From Tenacibaculum aquimarinum (GTDB lineage Bacteria; Bacteroidota; Bacteroidia; Flavobacteriales; Flavobacteriaceae), in assembly GCF_022478115.1 (NCBI RefSeq), contig NZ_JAKGSC010000001.1:1224670-1288669 (forward strand): 64,000 nucleotides of DNA. The letters are read 5' to 3'. The position numbers and the translations under genes are program-made. The notes beneath the pieces are model-generated. The model saw only the letters and a list, made by a program, of their open reading frames with translations, did not search any database and was not told the DNA's origin. Every line of letters starts with the position of its first letter. Position 1 is the stretch's first letter. Positions 52,187-60,463 of the stretch are shown one piece after another.

Positions 52187-54053
52187 GAGAATCTGGTTTT
52201 TGAATTTGTTTATTGTATATTTTTTGCAAACTAGTATTAATCATTTTTGATTCTCTATGTTTTGTTGCATTAGAGATTTCACCATTTAAATACTTTTCAA
52301 TCATTAAACTTGTAATTGGTGCAGCAATTGTAGAACCATAACCACCATTTTCTACAAATATTGCTAATGCAATTTGAGGATTTTCTCTCGGTGCAAATGC
52401 CATAAATATAGAATGATCATCTAACTGATTTTTTTTTCCTTCAACTCTTATAAAATTTTCTACAGTACCTGTTTTTCCACAGATTTCTATTCCTTTTACT
52501 TGGCTATATTTACCAGTTCCGGTTTTAAAAACTTCATACATTGCTTCTACAACTGGGGTAAAGTGTTGAGAATCTATAGTTGTTTTTTTAGGTATAGTGT
52601 AATTCGTGTTATCTATATTTTGTCCATCAATCTTTTTTACAATATGTGGTGTGTAAAAGTAGCCTCTATTTGCAATTGCTGCTGTTACATTTGCTAATTG
52701 AATAGGTGTTGTTTCCACTTCACCTTGACCAATTGCGTTTGAAATAGTTGTTGTTGCTCCCCATCTAAAATCATAATTATCACTATAATACTTGCCGTCT
52801 GGAATCCTTCCTTTCTGTCCTGAAGGTAAATCATATCCTAAAAAATCACCTAAGCCAAAGCTTTTAGCATGGTTTGCCCAAGCATCCATTCCTTTAGACG
52901 AGGTTTCATATTTGTCAATAATTTTTCTATAGGTAGTTGCAAAATAGGTGTTACAAGATTTTGCAATAGCTGTTTTAAGTTTAATTGGTCGTCCAGTAAT
53001 GCCACAATGACAACCCATAAAAGCATTCTTTCTTCGACCGTATCGATATCCATGATGACAATAGACAGAGAAATTTTCGTCAACTACATTTTCTTGTAAT
53101 CCAATTAATCCATTGATCATTTTAAAGGGAGATCCTGGAGCATAACTTGCTTGCAGTCCGCGGTCAATCATGGGGTTGTTAATAGAGTCGTTAAACAGTA
53201 TGCTAGATTGTTTTTTACGTTTTCTACCAACCATTAAATTGGGGTCGTAGCTTGGTGCGGTAATTAATGCTAGTATTTCTCCGCTTGAGGGTTCAATAGC
53301 AACTATTCCACCTCGTTTACCAGTCATTAACAATTCACCATATTTTTGTAAATCACTATCTATGGTTAGTGTTAAATCCTTACCTGCTAAAGCTGTTGTG
53401 TCGTATAGTCCATTTTTAAAAGAACCGATAATTTTATTAAGATTATTCCTCTTTAAGTGTTTTTTACCTTTTATTCCTCGCAATATTTTTTCATATTGTT
53501 TTTCAACTCCCCAAGAACCAATTAACTCCCCTTGTTCATAATCATCACTATTTCTGGCAGTGTATTCGTTAACTTCACTAATATATCCAACAACGTTAGC
53601 TGCTGATTTTTCCGGGTAATTTCTAATTATCCTTTTTTGAATATAAAAACCTTTGTATTTATGTAGTTTTTCTTGAAGAAAAGCAAAGTCTTCTTTAGAA
53701 AGTTGTTTTAAAAATACTGATGGTAGCCAGCGCGCATATTTTTCAGCTTTTGCAAAACGTTTTTTAAAGTCCTCTTTATCAATTTTTAAAAAAGAACAAA
53801 ACTCTAAAGTATCTAAAGGTTCTACATCTTTTGGGGTTACCATTACGTCGTAAGAAAGTTGGTTGGCAACTATTAGTTTCCCGTTTCGGTCAAAAACATG
53901 TCCTCTTTCTGGGTAGTCATAAACAATTTTTACTGCAGAGTTTTTAGTAGGATTATAGTTTGATCCATTTATAATTTGTAATTGAAAAAGTCTTCCAATA
54001 AAAATAATACTAATAACTAGTATTAAGAAAATCAATAAATAACTTCTTTTCAT
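52167..54053 (-). CDS. mrdA: Penicillin-binding protein 2 (elongasome transpeptidase)
   Basis: The 628-residue transpeptidase cross-links lateral-wall peptidoglycan with RodA. It has one N-terminal transmembrane segment, the pedestal domain with YPERGHVFDRNGKLIVANQLSYDVMV near residue 53, and a transpeptidase domain with YAPGSPFK (active Ser in SPFK), SCN in KSCNTYFA and KTG in CGKTGTVEN. Length is normal for PBP2. It overlaps the rodA start, and mreD ends directly before it. Confidence 0.95.
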   Translation of the reverse strand: MKRSYLLIFLILVISIIFIGRLFQLQIINGSNYNPTKNSAVKIVYDYPERGHVFDRNGKLIVANQLSYDVMVTPKDVEPLDTLEFCSFLKIDKEDFKKRFAKAEKYARWLPSVFLKQLSKEDFAFLQEKLHKYKGFYIQKRIIRNYPEKSAANVVGYISEVNEYTARNSDDYEQGELIGSWGVEKQYEKILRGIKGKKHLKRNNLNKIIGSFKNGLYDTTALAGKDLTLTIDSDLQKYGELLMTGKRGGIVAIEPSSGEILALITAPSYDPNLMVGRKRKKQSSILFNDSINNPMIDRGLQASYAPGSPFKMINGLIGLQENVVDENFSVYCHHGYRYGRRKNAFMGCHCGITGRPIKLKTAIAKSCNTYFATTYRKIIDKYETSSKGMDAWANHAKSFGLGDFLGYDLPSGQKGRIPDGKYYSDNYDFRWGATTTISNAIGQGEVETTPIQLANVTAAIANRGYFYTPHIVKKIDGQNIDNTNYTIPKKTTIDSQHFTPVVEAMYEVFKTGTGKYSQVKGIEICGKTGTVENFIRVEGKKNQLDDHSIFMAFAPRENPQIALAIFVENGGYGSTIAAPITSLMIEKYLNGEISNATKHRESKMINTSLQKIYNKQIQKPDSLASGTK

Positions 54054-54560
54054 TTATTGTTGTTTTGGGCTAAAAATATAGTTTCCTAAAAAGAATAGTA
54101 TAAGTGTAAAAACACTTGATAGAAGTGTGTTTAAAATTACATGCGTAAAGTTTTGAAAGCTAAAGTTAATTAAAGTAAACAATATAAAATGATGAAGTAT
54201 TGTTAAAATTGTTATGTAGTTAAAAACATTTCCAAAAGATTCTAATCTTAAGTTAAATAGTTGATAATCTTGTGTATTCTTTTTGAAAATAGAATGTATT
54301 AAATAAATTCTAAAATAGGCGATAAGTACTATTGAAAAAGCGTGTACACCTCCGGAATTTGAGAAAAAATCTACAAACAAACCTAATAAAAAGCTTAAAA
54401 TTAAAAAAGGGAATCTATTTTCGCGAAGTGGATATAAAAAAACAAAAGCTATATATAGATATGGGTTTACATATCCTAAATAAAGAATGTTGTTTAAGAT
54501 AAATACTTGTAAAAAAAGCAAGAAAATAAACAATAAAGAGATGTAAATTGTTTTATTCAT
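54054..54560 (-). CDS. mreD: Rod shape-determining protein MreD
   Basis: The 168-residue protein has about five to six hydrophobic segments and the MreD-like stretch LYIAFVFLYPLRENRFPFLILSFLLGLFVDFFSNSGGVHAFSIVLIAYFR. Sequence conservation is low, but size, topology and position between mreC and mrdA fit. It starts within the mreC end, with an 8-base overlap, and its stop directly abuts the mrdA start. Confidence 0.88.
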   Translation of the reverse strand: MNKTIYISLLFIFLLFLQVFILNNILYLGYVNPYLYIAFVFLYPLRENRFPFLILSFLLGLFVDFFSNSGGVHAFSIVLIAYFRIYLIHSIFKKNTQDYQLFNLRLESFGNVFNYITILTILHHFILFTLINFSFQNFTHVILNTLLSSVFTLILFFLGNYIFSPKQQ

Positions 54561-55374
54561 TACTTAAGTTTTGGAGTTCTTTTTTGTGTAAGTTTTTTAC
54601 CACATAAACTTGATTTAAATTACTCATGTCGTTAAATAACTTAACATCTAGTGTATTTGAGGCAGTATGTTTTTCAGGAATATTAATAATTGTTCCAATA
54701 AGTATTCCTTCAGGAAAAATGGTAGACATTCCTCCGGTTATAATTGTATCACCAATTTTAGAAACAGCTTGTCTTGGTATATCTTTTAATTGCACAGTAT
54801 TGTAATCTTTTCCGTCCCATTCTAACGTTCCAAAATAGTTGCTATTTTTAAAACGTGCATTAATTTTACTGTGTCTATTTAATAAAGATTGAATTCTTGA
54901 GTGCCCATTACCAACATTTTCTGTAATTCCAATTATTCCTTTTCCATTGATAACAGCCATTTCGGTTGTAATTCCGTGCTTTGTTCCTCGATTAATGGTT
55001 AAAAAATTGTTTGCCTTGTGATATTGATTTGCTGTTATTTTAGCATTTATATTGGTGAAATGTTGATTGTATTTTGTTGAATCTATAATAGTTGTTTCTA
55101 AAATACTGTCTGAAGAAACCTGTAACTGCTCAAGTAAGTTTTTTAATCTAATATTCTCTTCAACCAAAACTTGGTTTTGAGTTTCAAGGTTAAAGTAGTC
55201 TGAAATTTCTGACGATGTGTCTAAAAGCCCTCCAGTAATTCCATTTGTAGAACTTACAAATTTACTTTTATGAAAGCTGTTATTGTTAATAATTAAAGCA
55301 AAAGCTATAAATTCTAACAGCAAAAAAAATAAAAAATATTTATATTTCTGAAAGAAATAAATAAGCTGTTGCAT
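54553..55374 (-). CDS. mreC: Rod shape-determining protein MreC
   Basis: The 273-residue periplasmic protein has one N-terminal transmembrane segment (about residues 12-30), a coiled coil (about residues 60-93, NQVLVEENIRLKNLLEQLQ), and a beta-barrel-type C-terminal domain with GKGIIGITENVGNGHSRIQSLLNRHSKI. It organises the elongation machinery on the outside of the inner membrane. It lies 12 bases from mreB and overlaps mreD. Confidence 0.93.
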   Translation of the reverse strand: MQQLIYFFQKYKYFLFFLLLEFIAFALIINNNSFHKSKFVSSTNGITGGLLDTSSEISDYFNLETQNQVLVEENIRLKNLLEQLQVSSDSILETTIIDSTKYNQHFTNINAKITANQYHKANNFLTINRGTKHGITTEMAVINGKGIIGITENVGNGHSRIQSLLNRHSKINARFKNSNYFGTLEWDGKDYNTVQLKDIPRQAVSKIGDTIITGGMSTIFPEGILIGTIINIPEKHTASNTLDVKLFNDMSNLNQVYVVKNLHKKELQNLSNE

Positions 55375-55386
55375 GAATTATATTTT

Positions 55387-56415
55387 TTACTTAATCAAAA
55401 CGTTCTTGTATTTTTCTAAATCTTTAAGTGCCATTCCAGTACCTCTAACAACGGCGCGTAAAGGATCTTCTGCTACATAAACAGGTAAGTCTGTTTTTCT
55501 AGAAAGACGTTTATCTAAACCTCTTAACATAGATCCACCACCAGCTAAATATATTCCAGTATTGTAAATATCTGCGGCTAATTCTGGTGGAGTTTTAGAT
55601 AGTGTTTCCATTACAGCGTCTTCAATACGTAAGATAGATTTATCTAAAGCTTTTGCTATTTCTCTATAAGAAACCTGTACTTGTTTAGGCTTTCCGCTCA
55701 ATAAATCTCTACCTTGAACTAACATGTCATCTGGAGGAGTTTCTAAATCTTCAGTAGCTGCTCCAATTGTTATTTTAATTTTTTCAGCAGTTGTTTCACC
55801 AACGTGTAAGTTGTGTTGTGTACGCATGTAATACATAATATCACTCGTAAATAAATCTCCTGCTACTTTTACTGATTGATCGCAAACGATACCAGCAAGT
55901 GCAATTACTGCAATTTCTGTTGTTCCTCCACCTATGTCAATAATCATGTTACCTTTTGGTTCCATAATATCAACACCAACACCAATAGCTGCAGCCATTG
56001 GTTCGTAAATTAAGTAGATTTCTTTAGCGTTCATATGTCGAGCAGAATCTATTACTGCACGTTTTTCAACTTCTGTAATTCCTGAAGGAATACAAATAAC
56101 CATACGTAATGAAGGTGGAAAAAGCTTCTTTTTTATTGCTGGAATTTGTTTAACAAATTCCTTAATCATTTCTTCAGAAGCTTGAAAATCTGCAATTACA
56201 CCATCTTTTAATGGTCTAATTGTTTTAATATTTTCATGGGTTTTTCCTTGCATTAAATTGGCTTCTTTTCCAATTGCAATAATTTTTCCAGTAGCTCTAT
56301 TTCTTGCTACTATTGAAGGACTGTCTATAACTACTTTTCCGTTGTGGATAATTAGTGTATTTGCAGTTCCTAAATCAATAGCAATGTCTTCTGTCATAAA
56401 ATCGAAAAAACCCAT
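55387..56415 (-). CDS. mreB: Rod shape-determining actin homologue MreB
   Basis: The 342-residue actin-fold protein orients lateral-wall synthesis. The phosphate-1 loop EDIAIDLGTANT is at residues 8-19, phosphate-2 is MIIDIGGGTTEIAV near 163, and the adenosine block GIYLAGGGSMLRGL near 297 completes the ATP pocket. Length is typical. It is the first gene of the mreBCD-mrdA-rodA operon with its own -7 element. Confidence 0.97.
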   Translation of the reverse strand: MGFFDFMTEDIAIDLGTANTLIIHNGKVVIDSPSIVARNRATGKIIAIGKEANLMQGKTHENIKTIRPLKDGVIADFQASEEMIKEFVKQIPAIKKKLFPPSLRMVICIPSGITEVEKRAVIDSARHMNAKEIYLIYEPMAAAIGVGVDIMEPKGNMIIDIGGGTTEIAVIALAGIVCDQSVKVAGDLFTSDIMYYMRTQHNLHVGETTAEKIKITIGAATEDLETPPDDMLVQGRDLLSGKPKQVQVSYREIAKALDKSILRIEDAVMETLSKTPPELAADIYNTGIYLAGGGSMLRGLDKRLSRKTDLPVYVAEDPLRAVVRGTGMALKDLEKYKNVLIK

Positions 56416-56450
56416 AAAATATCTTTGTTTCTTTTATTATTGTAATCTCA

Positions 56451-56458
56451 CAAATTTA
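56451..56458 (-). promoter_or_regulatory. -7 element of the mreB operon
   Basis: On the minus strand this reads TAAATTTG, an exact TAnnTTTG match, 36 bases before the mreB start and in the 75-base gap after purH. Confidence 0.45.
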
Positions 56459-56490
56459 CAAAAAAAATGTGTTGTTTTAACTTGTAATTG

Positions 56491-58017
56491 TTAATGTTTA
56501 AAATGTCTTACGCCAGTAAAAACCATTGAAACATTATTGTCATTACAATAGTTAATACTTAGTTCATCTTTTATAGATCCACCAGGTTGTATTACACTTT
56601 TTATACCTGCATTATCTGCAATTTCTACACAATCTGGAAATGGGAAAAAAGCATCACTTGCCATAACAGCACCTTTTAAATCGAAATTAAATGAGGTTGC
56701 TTTTTCAATGGCTTGTTTTAAAGCATCAACTCTGCTTGTTTGACCAGTTCCTCCAGCTAATAATTGTTTGTTTTTTACTAAAATTATAGTGTTAGACTTT
56801 GTGTTTTTACACAATTTAGAAGCAAACAATAAATCTTCTAACTCACTTTCTGACGGTTTATTGTTAGTTGGGTAAGATAAATCTTCTAATTTATCAGTTA
56901 TAAAGTCTTTGTCTTGAACTAAATTACCGTTTAAGCAAGTTCTAACTGTTTGGGTTGGTAATTCTACTTCTTTCTGAATTAAAATAACTCTGTTCTTTTT
57001 CCCTTTTAAAGCTGCAAGAGCTTCGTCTGTATAACTAGGTGCAATTACAACTTCGCAAAATAATTTATGAATTTCTTCTGCGGTGTCTTTATCAATAGTT
57101 GTATTAGCAATTAATATTCCGCCAAAGGCAGAAACAGGATCACCAGCTAAAGCGTCTACATAAGCTTGGTGTATAGTTTCTCTTTGCGCAAAACCACATG
57201 CATTGTTGTGTTTTAAAATTGCAAAAGTTGGCGCTTCACCTTTAAACTCTGCCATCAAATTAACAGCTGCATCTACGTCTAAAAGATTGTTGTAGCTTAA
57301 TTCTTTACCATGTAATTTGTCGAACATTGCATCTAAATCTCCAAAGAAATACCCTTTTTGATGTGGGTTTTCGCCATAACGTAAGGTTTTAGAGATTGTT
57401 TGGCTTGCTTTAAAAACTACTTCATCTTCATTAAAATAATTAAAGATTGCAGTATCGTAATGAGATGAAATATTAAAAGATTTTGCAGCAAACTTCTTTC
57501 TTTGTTCAATTGAAGTTGTTCCGTTATCTTCAGAAAGAATACTTAAGAACTCTTCATATTGATCCATTGAAGAAACAGTAAAGGTGTCTTTAAAGTTTTT
57601 TGCTGAAGCTCTAATTAAAGAAATTCCGCCGATATCAATTTTTTCAACGATATCTTGTTCTGGTGCTCCAGATGCTACAGTTTTTTCAAACGGATATAAA
57701 TCTACAATTACTAAATCTATTTGTGGAATTTGATATTCTGCTAATTCAGCAATATCACTTTCGTTATCTTGTCTGTTTAAAATTCCTCCAAAAACTTTTG
57801 GGTGTAAAGTTTTAACTCTTCCTCCTAAAATAGAAGGGTAAGAAGTAACTTCATCAACAGGAACTACGTCTATGCCTAATTCTTTAATGAATTTTTCTGT
57901 TCCCCCAGTAGAGTAAATTGTTACGTTTAATTCGTTTAGTTTTTGTACAATTGGCGCTAAGCCATCTTTGTGAAATACCGAAATTAATGCGGATTTAATT
58001 GTTTTTGCAGTGCTCAT
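56491..58017 (-). CDS. purH: Bifunctional AICAR transformylase/IMP cyclohydrolase
   Basis: The 508-residue enzyme catalyses the last two steps of IMP synthesis. The N-terminal MGS-like cyclohydrolase domain spans about residues 1-200, with STGGTEKFIKELG and GGRVKTLHPKVFGGIL; the C-terminal transformylase domain has LKHNNACGFA near residue 265, containing the catalytic Lys-His pair, and ends SDAFFPFPDCVEIADNAGIKSVIQPGGS. It lies 75 bases before mreB and has its own promoter, so it may also read into the mre operon. Confidence 0.96.
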   Translation of the reverse strand: MSTAKTIKSALISVFHKDGLAPIVQKLNELNVTIYSTGGTEKFIKELGIDVVPVDEVTSYPSILGGRVKTLHPKVFGGILNRQDNESDIAELAEYQIPQIDLVIVDLYPFEKTVASGAPEQDIVEKIDIGGISLIRASAKNFKDTFTVSSMDQYEEFLSILSEDNGTTSIEQRKKFAAKSFNISSHYDTAIFNYFNEDEVVFKASQTISKTLRYGENPHQKGYFFGDLDAMFDKLHGKELSYNNLLDVDAAVNLMAEFKGEAPTFAILKHNNACGFAQRETIHQAYVDALAGDPVSAFGGILIANTTIDKDTAEEIHKLFCEVVIAPSYTDEALAALKGKKNRVILIQKEVELPTQTVRTCLNGNLVQDKDFITDKLEDLSYPTNNKPSESELEDLLFASKLCKNTKSNTIILVKNKQLLAGGTGQTSRVDALKQAIEKATSFNFDLKGAVMASDAFFPFPDCVEIADNAGIKSVIQPGGSIKDELSINYCNDNNVSMVFTGVRHFKH

Positions 58018-58040
58018 TTAGTGTTGTGTTGTTAAGCACG

Positions 58041-58071
58041 CAAAGCTACTAAAACCTTAGCGGTATAACAA
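58041..58071 (-). promoter_or_regulatory. Promoter of purH (TTG-N20-TAGCTTTG)
   Basis: On the minus strand a TTG (58069-58071) is 20 bases from an exact -7 element TAGCTTTG (58041-58048), which lies 24 bases before the purH start. Confidence 0.6.
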
Positions 58072-58108
58072 TAAAAAGATACTCACAAAAAGGTGTAGTA
58101 ATTAACAA

Positions 58109-58228
58109 TTATTTAGCCATCATTTTTTCTTTAAAATCTGACAATAACATATTGTAGTCTTTAGGCTGTTTGCTAGGTTTCTTGTAAAAGTTAGAAATTA
58201 ACTTTTTTAAAATTGTTTGTTTTTTCAT
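58109..58228 (-). CDS. Tiny basic protein, 39 residues, unknown function
   Basis: A complete minus-strand frame runs from ATG at 58226-58228 to TAA at 58109-58111. The product begins MKKQTILKKLISNFYKKPSK and ends MMAK; it is lysine-rich and soluble. It lies in a 453-base gap, next to another tiny gene with a similar KKP(S/T) segment (58256-58384). I assign no function, and coding is likely but not certain. Confidence 0.5.
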   Translation of the reverse strand: MKKQTILKKLISNFYKKPSKQPKDYNMLLSDFKEKMMAK

Positions 58229-58255
58229 TTCGTGGGGGATTTTTTGAAAAAAAAA

Positions 58256-58384
58256 TTATTCTGCTTTTTCTATAAAATTATAGATCCAATTAACTACTTT
58301 TCTAAGTATAGTTGGTTTTTTGTGGTAGTGAGAAGTACTAGTGCCTATTATTGTAGAATAGGTTGTTTGGTTTTTATTATTCAT
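58256..58384 (-). CDS. Tiny protein, 42 residues, unknown function
   Basis: A complete minus-strand frame runs from ATG at 58382-58384 to TAA at 58256-58258. The N-terminal part is polar (MNNKNQTTYSTIIGTSTSHY), followed by KKPTILRKVVNWIYNFIEKAE, a candidate amphipathic helix. It lies 27 bases upstream of the 39-residue gene and probably shares its transcript. No function is assigned. Confidence 0.5.
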   Translation of the reverse strand: MNNKNQTTYSTIIGTSTSHYHKKPTILRKVVNWIYNFIEKAE

Positions 58385-58470
58385 GTTTAAGGGATTGATG
58401 AATTAATAATTTAGTTAATATGTTCAACAAACTTAAATAAAAAATAATTATAAAGCAAGTAATTAGCTAG

Positions 58471-58944
58471 TTACACTATTTTTGAAACTTTTTCACATAT
58501 ATATTCTAAAAGATTTTCATCATCTTTTGTAAATGGGTTTACTGTGTGAGAATCGATGTCTATTTGACCAATATTTTCACCTTCAACAAAAATTGGAATT
58601 ACAATTTCGCTTTTTACTTTCCAGCCACAAGAAATGTAATTATCTTGACTAGAAACATCTTGCACAACAAAATTCTCATTACTAACAGCAACTTGCCCGC
58701 AAATTCCTTTTCCAAAAGGAATTATAGTGTGTTCAGTTTCTTCACCAGTATATTGAGCTAGTTTTAATTCTTCTTTATCTCCGTTTTTAAAGTAAAATCC
58801 AACCCAATCATAATACGTAATTTGTGCTTCTAAGTAATCACAAATCTGTTGTAATTTATCTTCTTTTAAGCTAGTTGATTCTATTATAGAATCAATTTTA
58901 GATTTTAATATTTCTATATTCATTATCTTAGTATCTTCGTTCAA
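58471..58944 (-). CDS. GAF-domain protein, probable free methionine-(R)-sulfoxide reductase
   Basis: The 157-residue single-GAF protein has the pattern of fRMsr enzymes, which reduce free methionine-R-sulfoxide: YDWVGFYF near residue 45, FGKGICGQVA with Cys82, VVQDVSSQDNYISCG with Cys106, and KSEIVIPIF. Two of the three family cysteines are present; the one expected near residue 72 is missing, so recycling may use the Cys82-Cys106 pair only. A second Met at residue 8 is an alternative start (58923). It is divergent from the XrtF gene across 19 bases. Confidence 0.85.
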   Translation of the reverse strand: MNEDTKIMNIEILKSKIDSIIESTSLKEDKLQQICDYLEAQITYYDWVGFYFKNGDKEELKLAQYTGEETEHTIIPFGKGICGQVAVSNENFVVQDVSSQDNYISCGWKVKSEIVIPIFVEGENIGQIDIDSHTVNPFTKDDENLLEYICEKVSKIV

Positions 58945-58954
58945 TATAAGGATG

Positions 58955-58962
58955 CAAAAATA
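58955..58962 (-). promoter_or_regulatory. -7 element of the GAF-type Msr gene
   Basis: On the minus strand this reads TATTTTTG, an exact TAnnTTTG match, 11 bases before the GAF gene start. It ends one base before the divergent xrtF start, so the two transcripts start almost back to back. Confidence 0.4.
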
Positions 58963-58963
58963 A

Positions 58964-59509
58964 ATGATTTTAACGCTAAAAAAACATAAAAAAGTACTTC
59001 TTTTTTTACTTAAATTTTTTGCAACGTATTTTGTGTTATTTGCAATTTATTCTAGTTACTTAAAAAGAAATCAACAACTAGATCCATTTGTAAATGCACC
59101 AGTTACACAGTTGGTAGCAAAACAATCTGCATGGGGTTTAGAGCTTTTTGGGTATCAAGTAGAAAAAGTACAACATCCAGAAGAACTTTCTATTTTTTTA
59201 GCATTAAATGGTAATTATGTAGGTAAAATTGTTGAAGGTTGTAATTCCGTTAGTTTAATAATTCTTTTCATAGCATTTATTATTGCTTTTTCAGGAAGTT
59301 TTAAAGCAACATTGTTGTATATGCTTTTTGGAACTATTTTTATTTGGATTATTAATATTGTAAGAATAGTTGTTATTTGTATAATGTTAGATAAGTATCC
59401 AGAACAAGAAATGTTTTTGCATAAGTTGCTTTTTCCTGCAATAATCTATGGAGCTGTCTTTCTGTTATGGGTTATTTGGGTGAATAAATTTTCAACAGCA
59501 AAAAAATGA
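58964..59509 (+). CDS. xrtF: Exosortase family protein XrtF
   Basis: The 181-residue protein has about four hydrophobic segments and the exosortase/archaeosortase active site: Cys93 in VEGCNSV, Arg134 in NIVRIV and His153 in FLHKLLFPA. The family cleaves and sorts proteins with a C-terminal sorting signal; XrtF is the short flavobacterial form whose targets are not known. It lies 19 bases from the divergent Msr gene and overlaps the next gene, for its partner, by 4 bases. Confidence 0.9.
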   Translation: MILTLKKHKKVLLFLLKFFATYFVLFAIYSSYLKRNQQLDPFVNAPVTQLVAKQSAWGLELFGYQVEKVQHPEELSIFLALNGNYVGKIVEGCNSVSLIILFIAFIIAFSGSFKATLLYMLFGTIFIWIINIVRIVVICIMLDKYPEQEMFLHKLLFPAIIYGAVFLLWVIWVNKFSTAKK

Positions 59510-59943
59510 AAAAAAAATACAACTATTTAGTTATTGCTTTTTTGTTCTTCTTGTTGATTTTAGTCAGAGCTTTTTCAACTAAAATGTTTTACGATCCAAT
59601 GACTAGTTATTTTGAAGATGAATATTTACATATTTCTCCAGAAAGCGTTGTCTATTGGAAGTTGTTTTTAAATATGTTCTATCGTTTTTTAATAAACACA
59701 GTTATTTCTTTAGGCATTATTTGGTTGGTTTTTAAAAGAGTTGATTTTGTAAAGTTTTCAGCAATATTTTATGGAGTTGCATTTATTATTTTAAGTCTTG
59801 TCTTTTATTTTTTATTGAAAGATAATTTTTCTTCAGGTCATTTATTACCTTTTTATATCAGACGATTTATAATTCATCCATTAATTTTATTGGTGCTTTT
59901 GCCAGCTTTGTATTATCAAATAATACAAGAAAAAGAACTTTAA
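59506..59943 (+). CDS. Exosortase F-associated membrane protein
   Basis: The 145-residue protein has about four hydrophobic segments and matches the family always found next to XrtF: the FSTKMFYDPMTSYFEDEYL stretch near residue 24 and FYIRRFIIHPLILLVLLPALYY near the C-terminus. Its ATG overlaps the xrtF stop by 4 bases, so the two are translated together. Its biochemical role is not established. Confidence 0.88.
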   Translation: MKKKYNYLVIAFLFFLLILVRAFSTKMFYDPMTSYFEDEYLHISPESVVYWKLFLNMFYRFLINTVISLGIIWLVFKRVDFVKFSAIFYGVAFIILSLVFYFLLKDNFSSGHLLPFYIRRFIIHPLILLVLLPALYYQIIQEKEL

Positions 59944-59962
59944 CATAGTTTTAAAATTTAGT

Positions 59963-59978
59963 GTTGTAAATTTGCAAC
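59963..59978 (+). promoter_or_regulatory. Dyad GTTGTAAATTTGCAAC over the metal-operon -7 element
   Basis: This 16-base near-palindrome (one mismatched pair) includes the exact -7 element TAAATTTG at 59967-59974, and the HYC_CC_PP ATG follows after 4 bases. Binding there would block RNA polymerase, as expected of a metal-responsive repressor. Confidence 0.4.
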
Positions 59979-59982
59979 TTAA

Positions 59983-60390
59983 ATGAAGCAGTTTTTAAAA
60001 AATATAACTTCTGTAATACTAGCCTTTTTAGTGTTGTTTTCAACCTTTTCTTTTACGGTTGAAAAGCATTACTGTGGAGATTTTTTAGTAGATGTTTCTT
60101 ACACAGGAGATGCTAAAGAGTGCAACATGGACAATGGCACATCTAATGTTGTGCAAATGAAAAAATGTTGTAAAAATGAAGTCGAGCAAGTAAAAGGGCA
60201 AGATGAATTGCAACAAAACTCAATACATAAAATAACTTTTAAAGATCAGCAATTTATAATTTCATTTGTAATTGCCTATGTTGACTTACTTTCAAATAGT
60301 GAGCAGGATAGATCTTTGTTTGAATATCAATCTCCACCACCAAATCTCGATAGAGATTACCAGGTTTTTTACCAGTCTTTTTTAATCTGA
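59983..60390 (+). CDS. HYC_CC_PP family exported cysteine-rich protein
   Basis: The 135-residue protein has an N-terminal hydrophobic segment (residues 9-22) and the three features that name its family: HYC at residues 29-31, CC at 62-63 in MKKCCKNE, and PPP near the C-terminus. The cysteines (31, 47, 62, 63) and His29 suggest binding of a thiophilic metal. It is followed by a TonB receptor and an HMA-domain protein with further Cys pairs, which supports a role in metal uptake. Function is otherwise unproven. Confidence 0.87.
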   Translation: MKQFLKNITSVILAFLVLFSTFSFTVEKHYCGDFLVDVSYTGDAKECNMDNGTSNVVQMKKCCKNEVEQVKGQDELQQNSIHKITFKDQQFIISFVIAYVDLLSNSEQDRSLFEYQSPPPNLDRDYQVFYQSFLI

Positions 60391-60463
60391 TTTTATTTTT
60401 AATGCGATAAAATTCATCTTTTTAGATGAAAATAAGTCTATTTAATAAATAAAATTAATATAA

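Larger units (their letters stand above)
58018..58470. other. 453-base gap between purH and the GAF-type gene
   Basis: Besides the purH promoter and two tiny minus-strand frames at 58109-58228 and 58256-58384, the gap holds AT-rich sequence with no tRNA, hairpin terminator or repeat that I can recognise. Confidence 0.6.
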
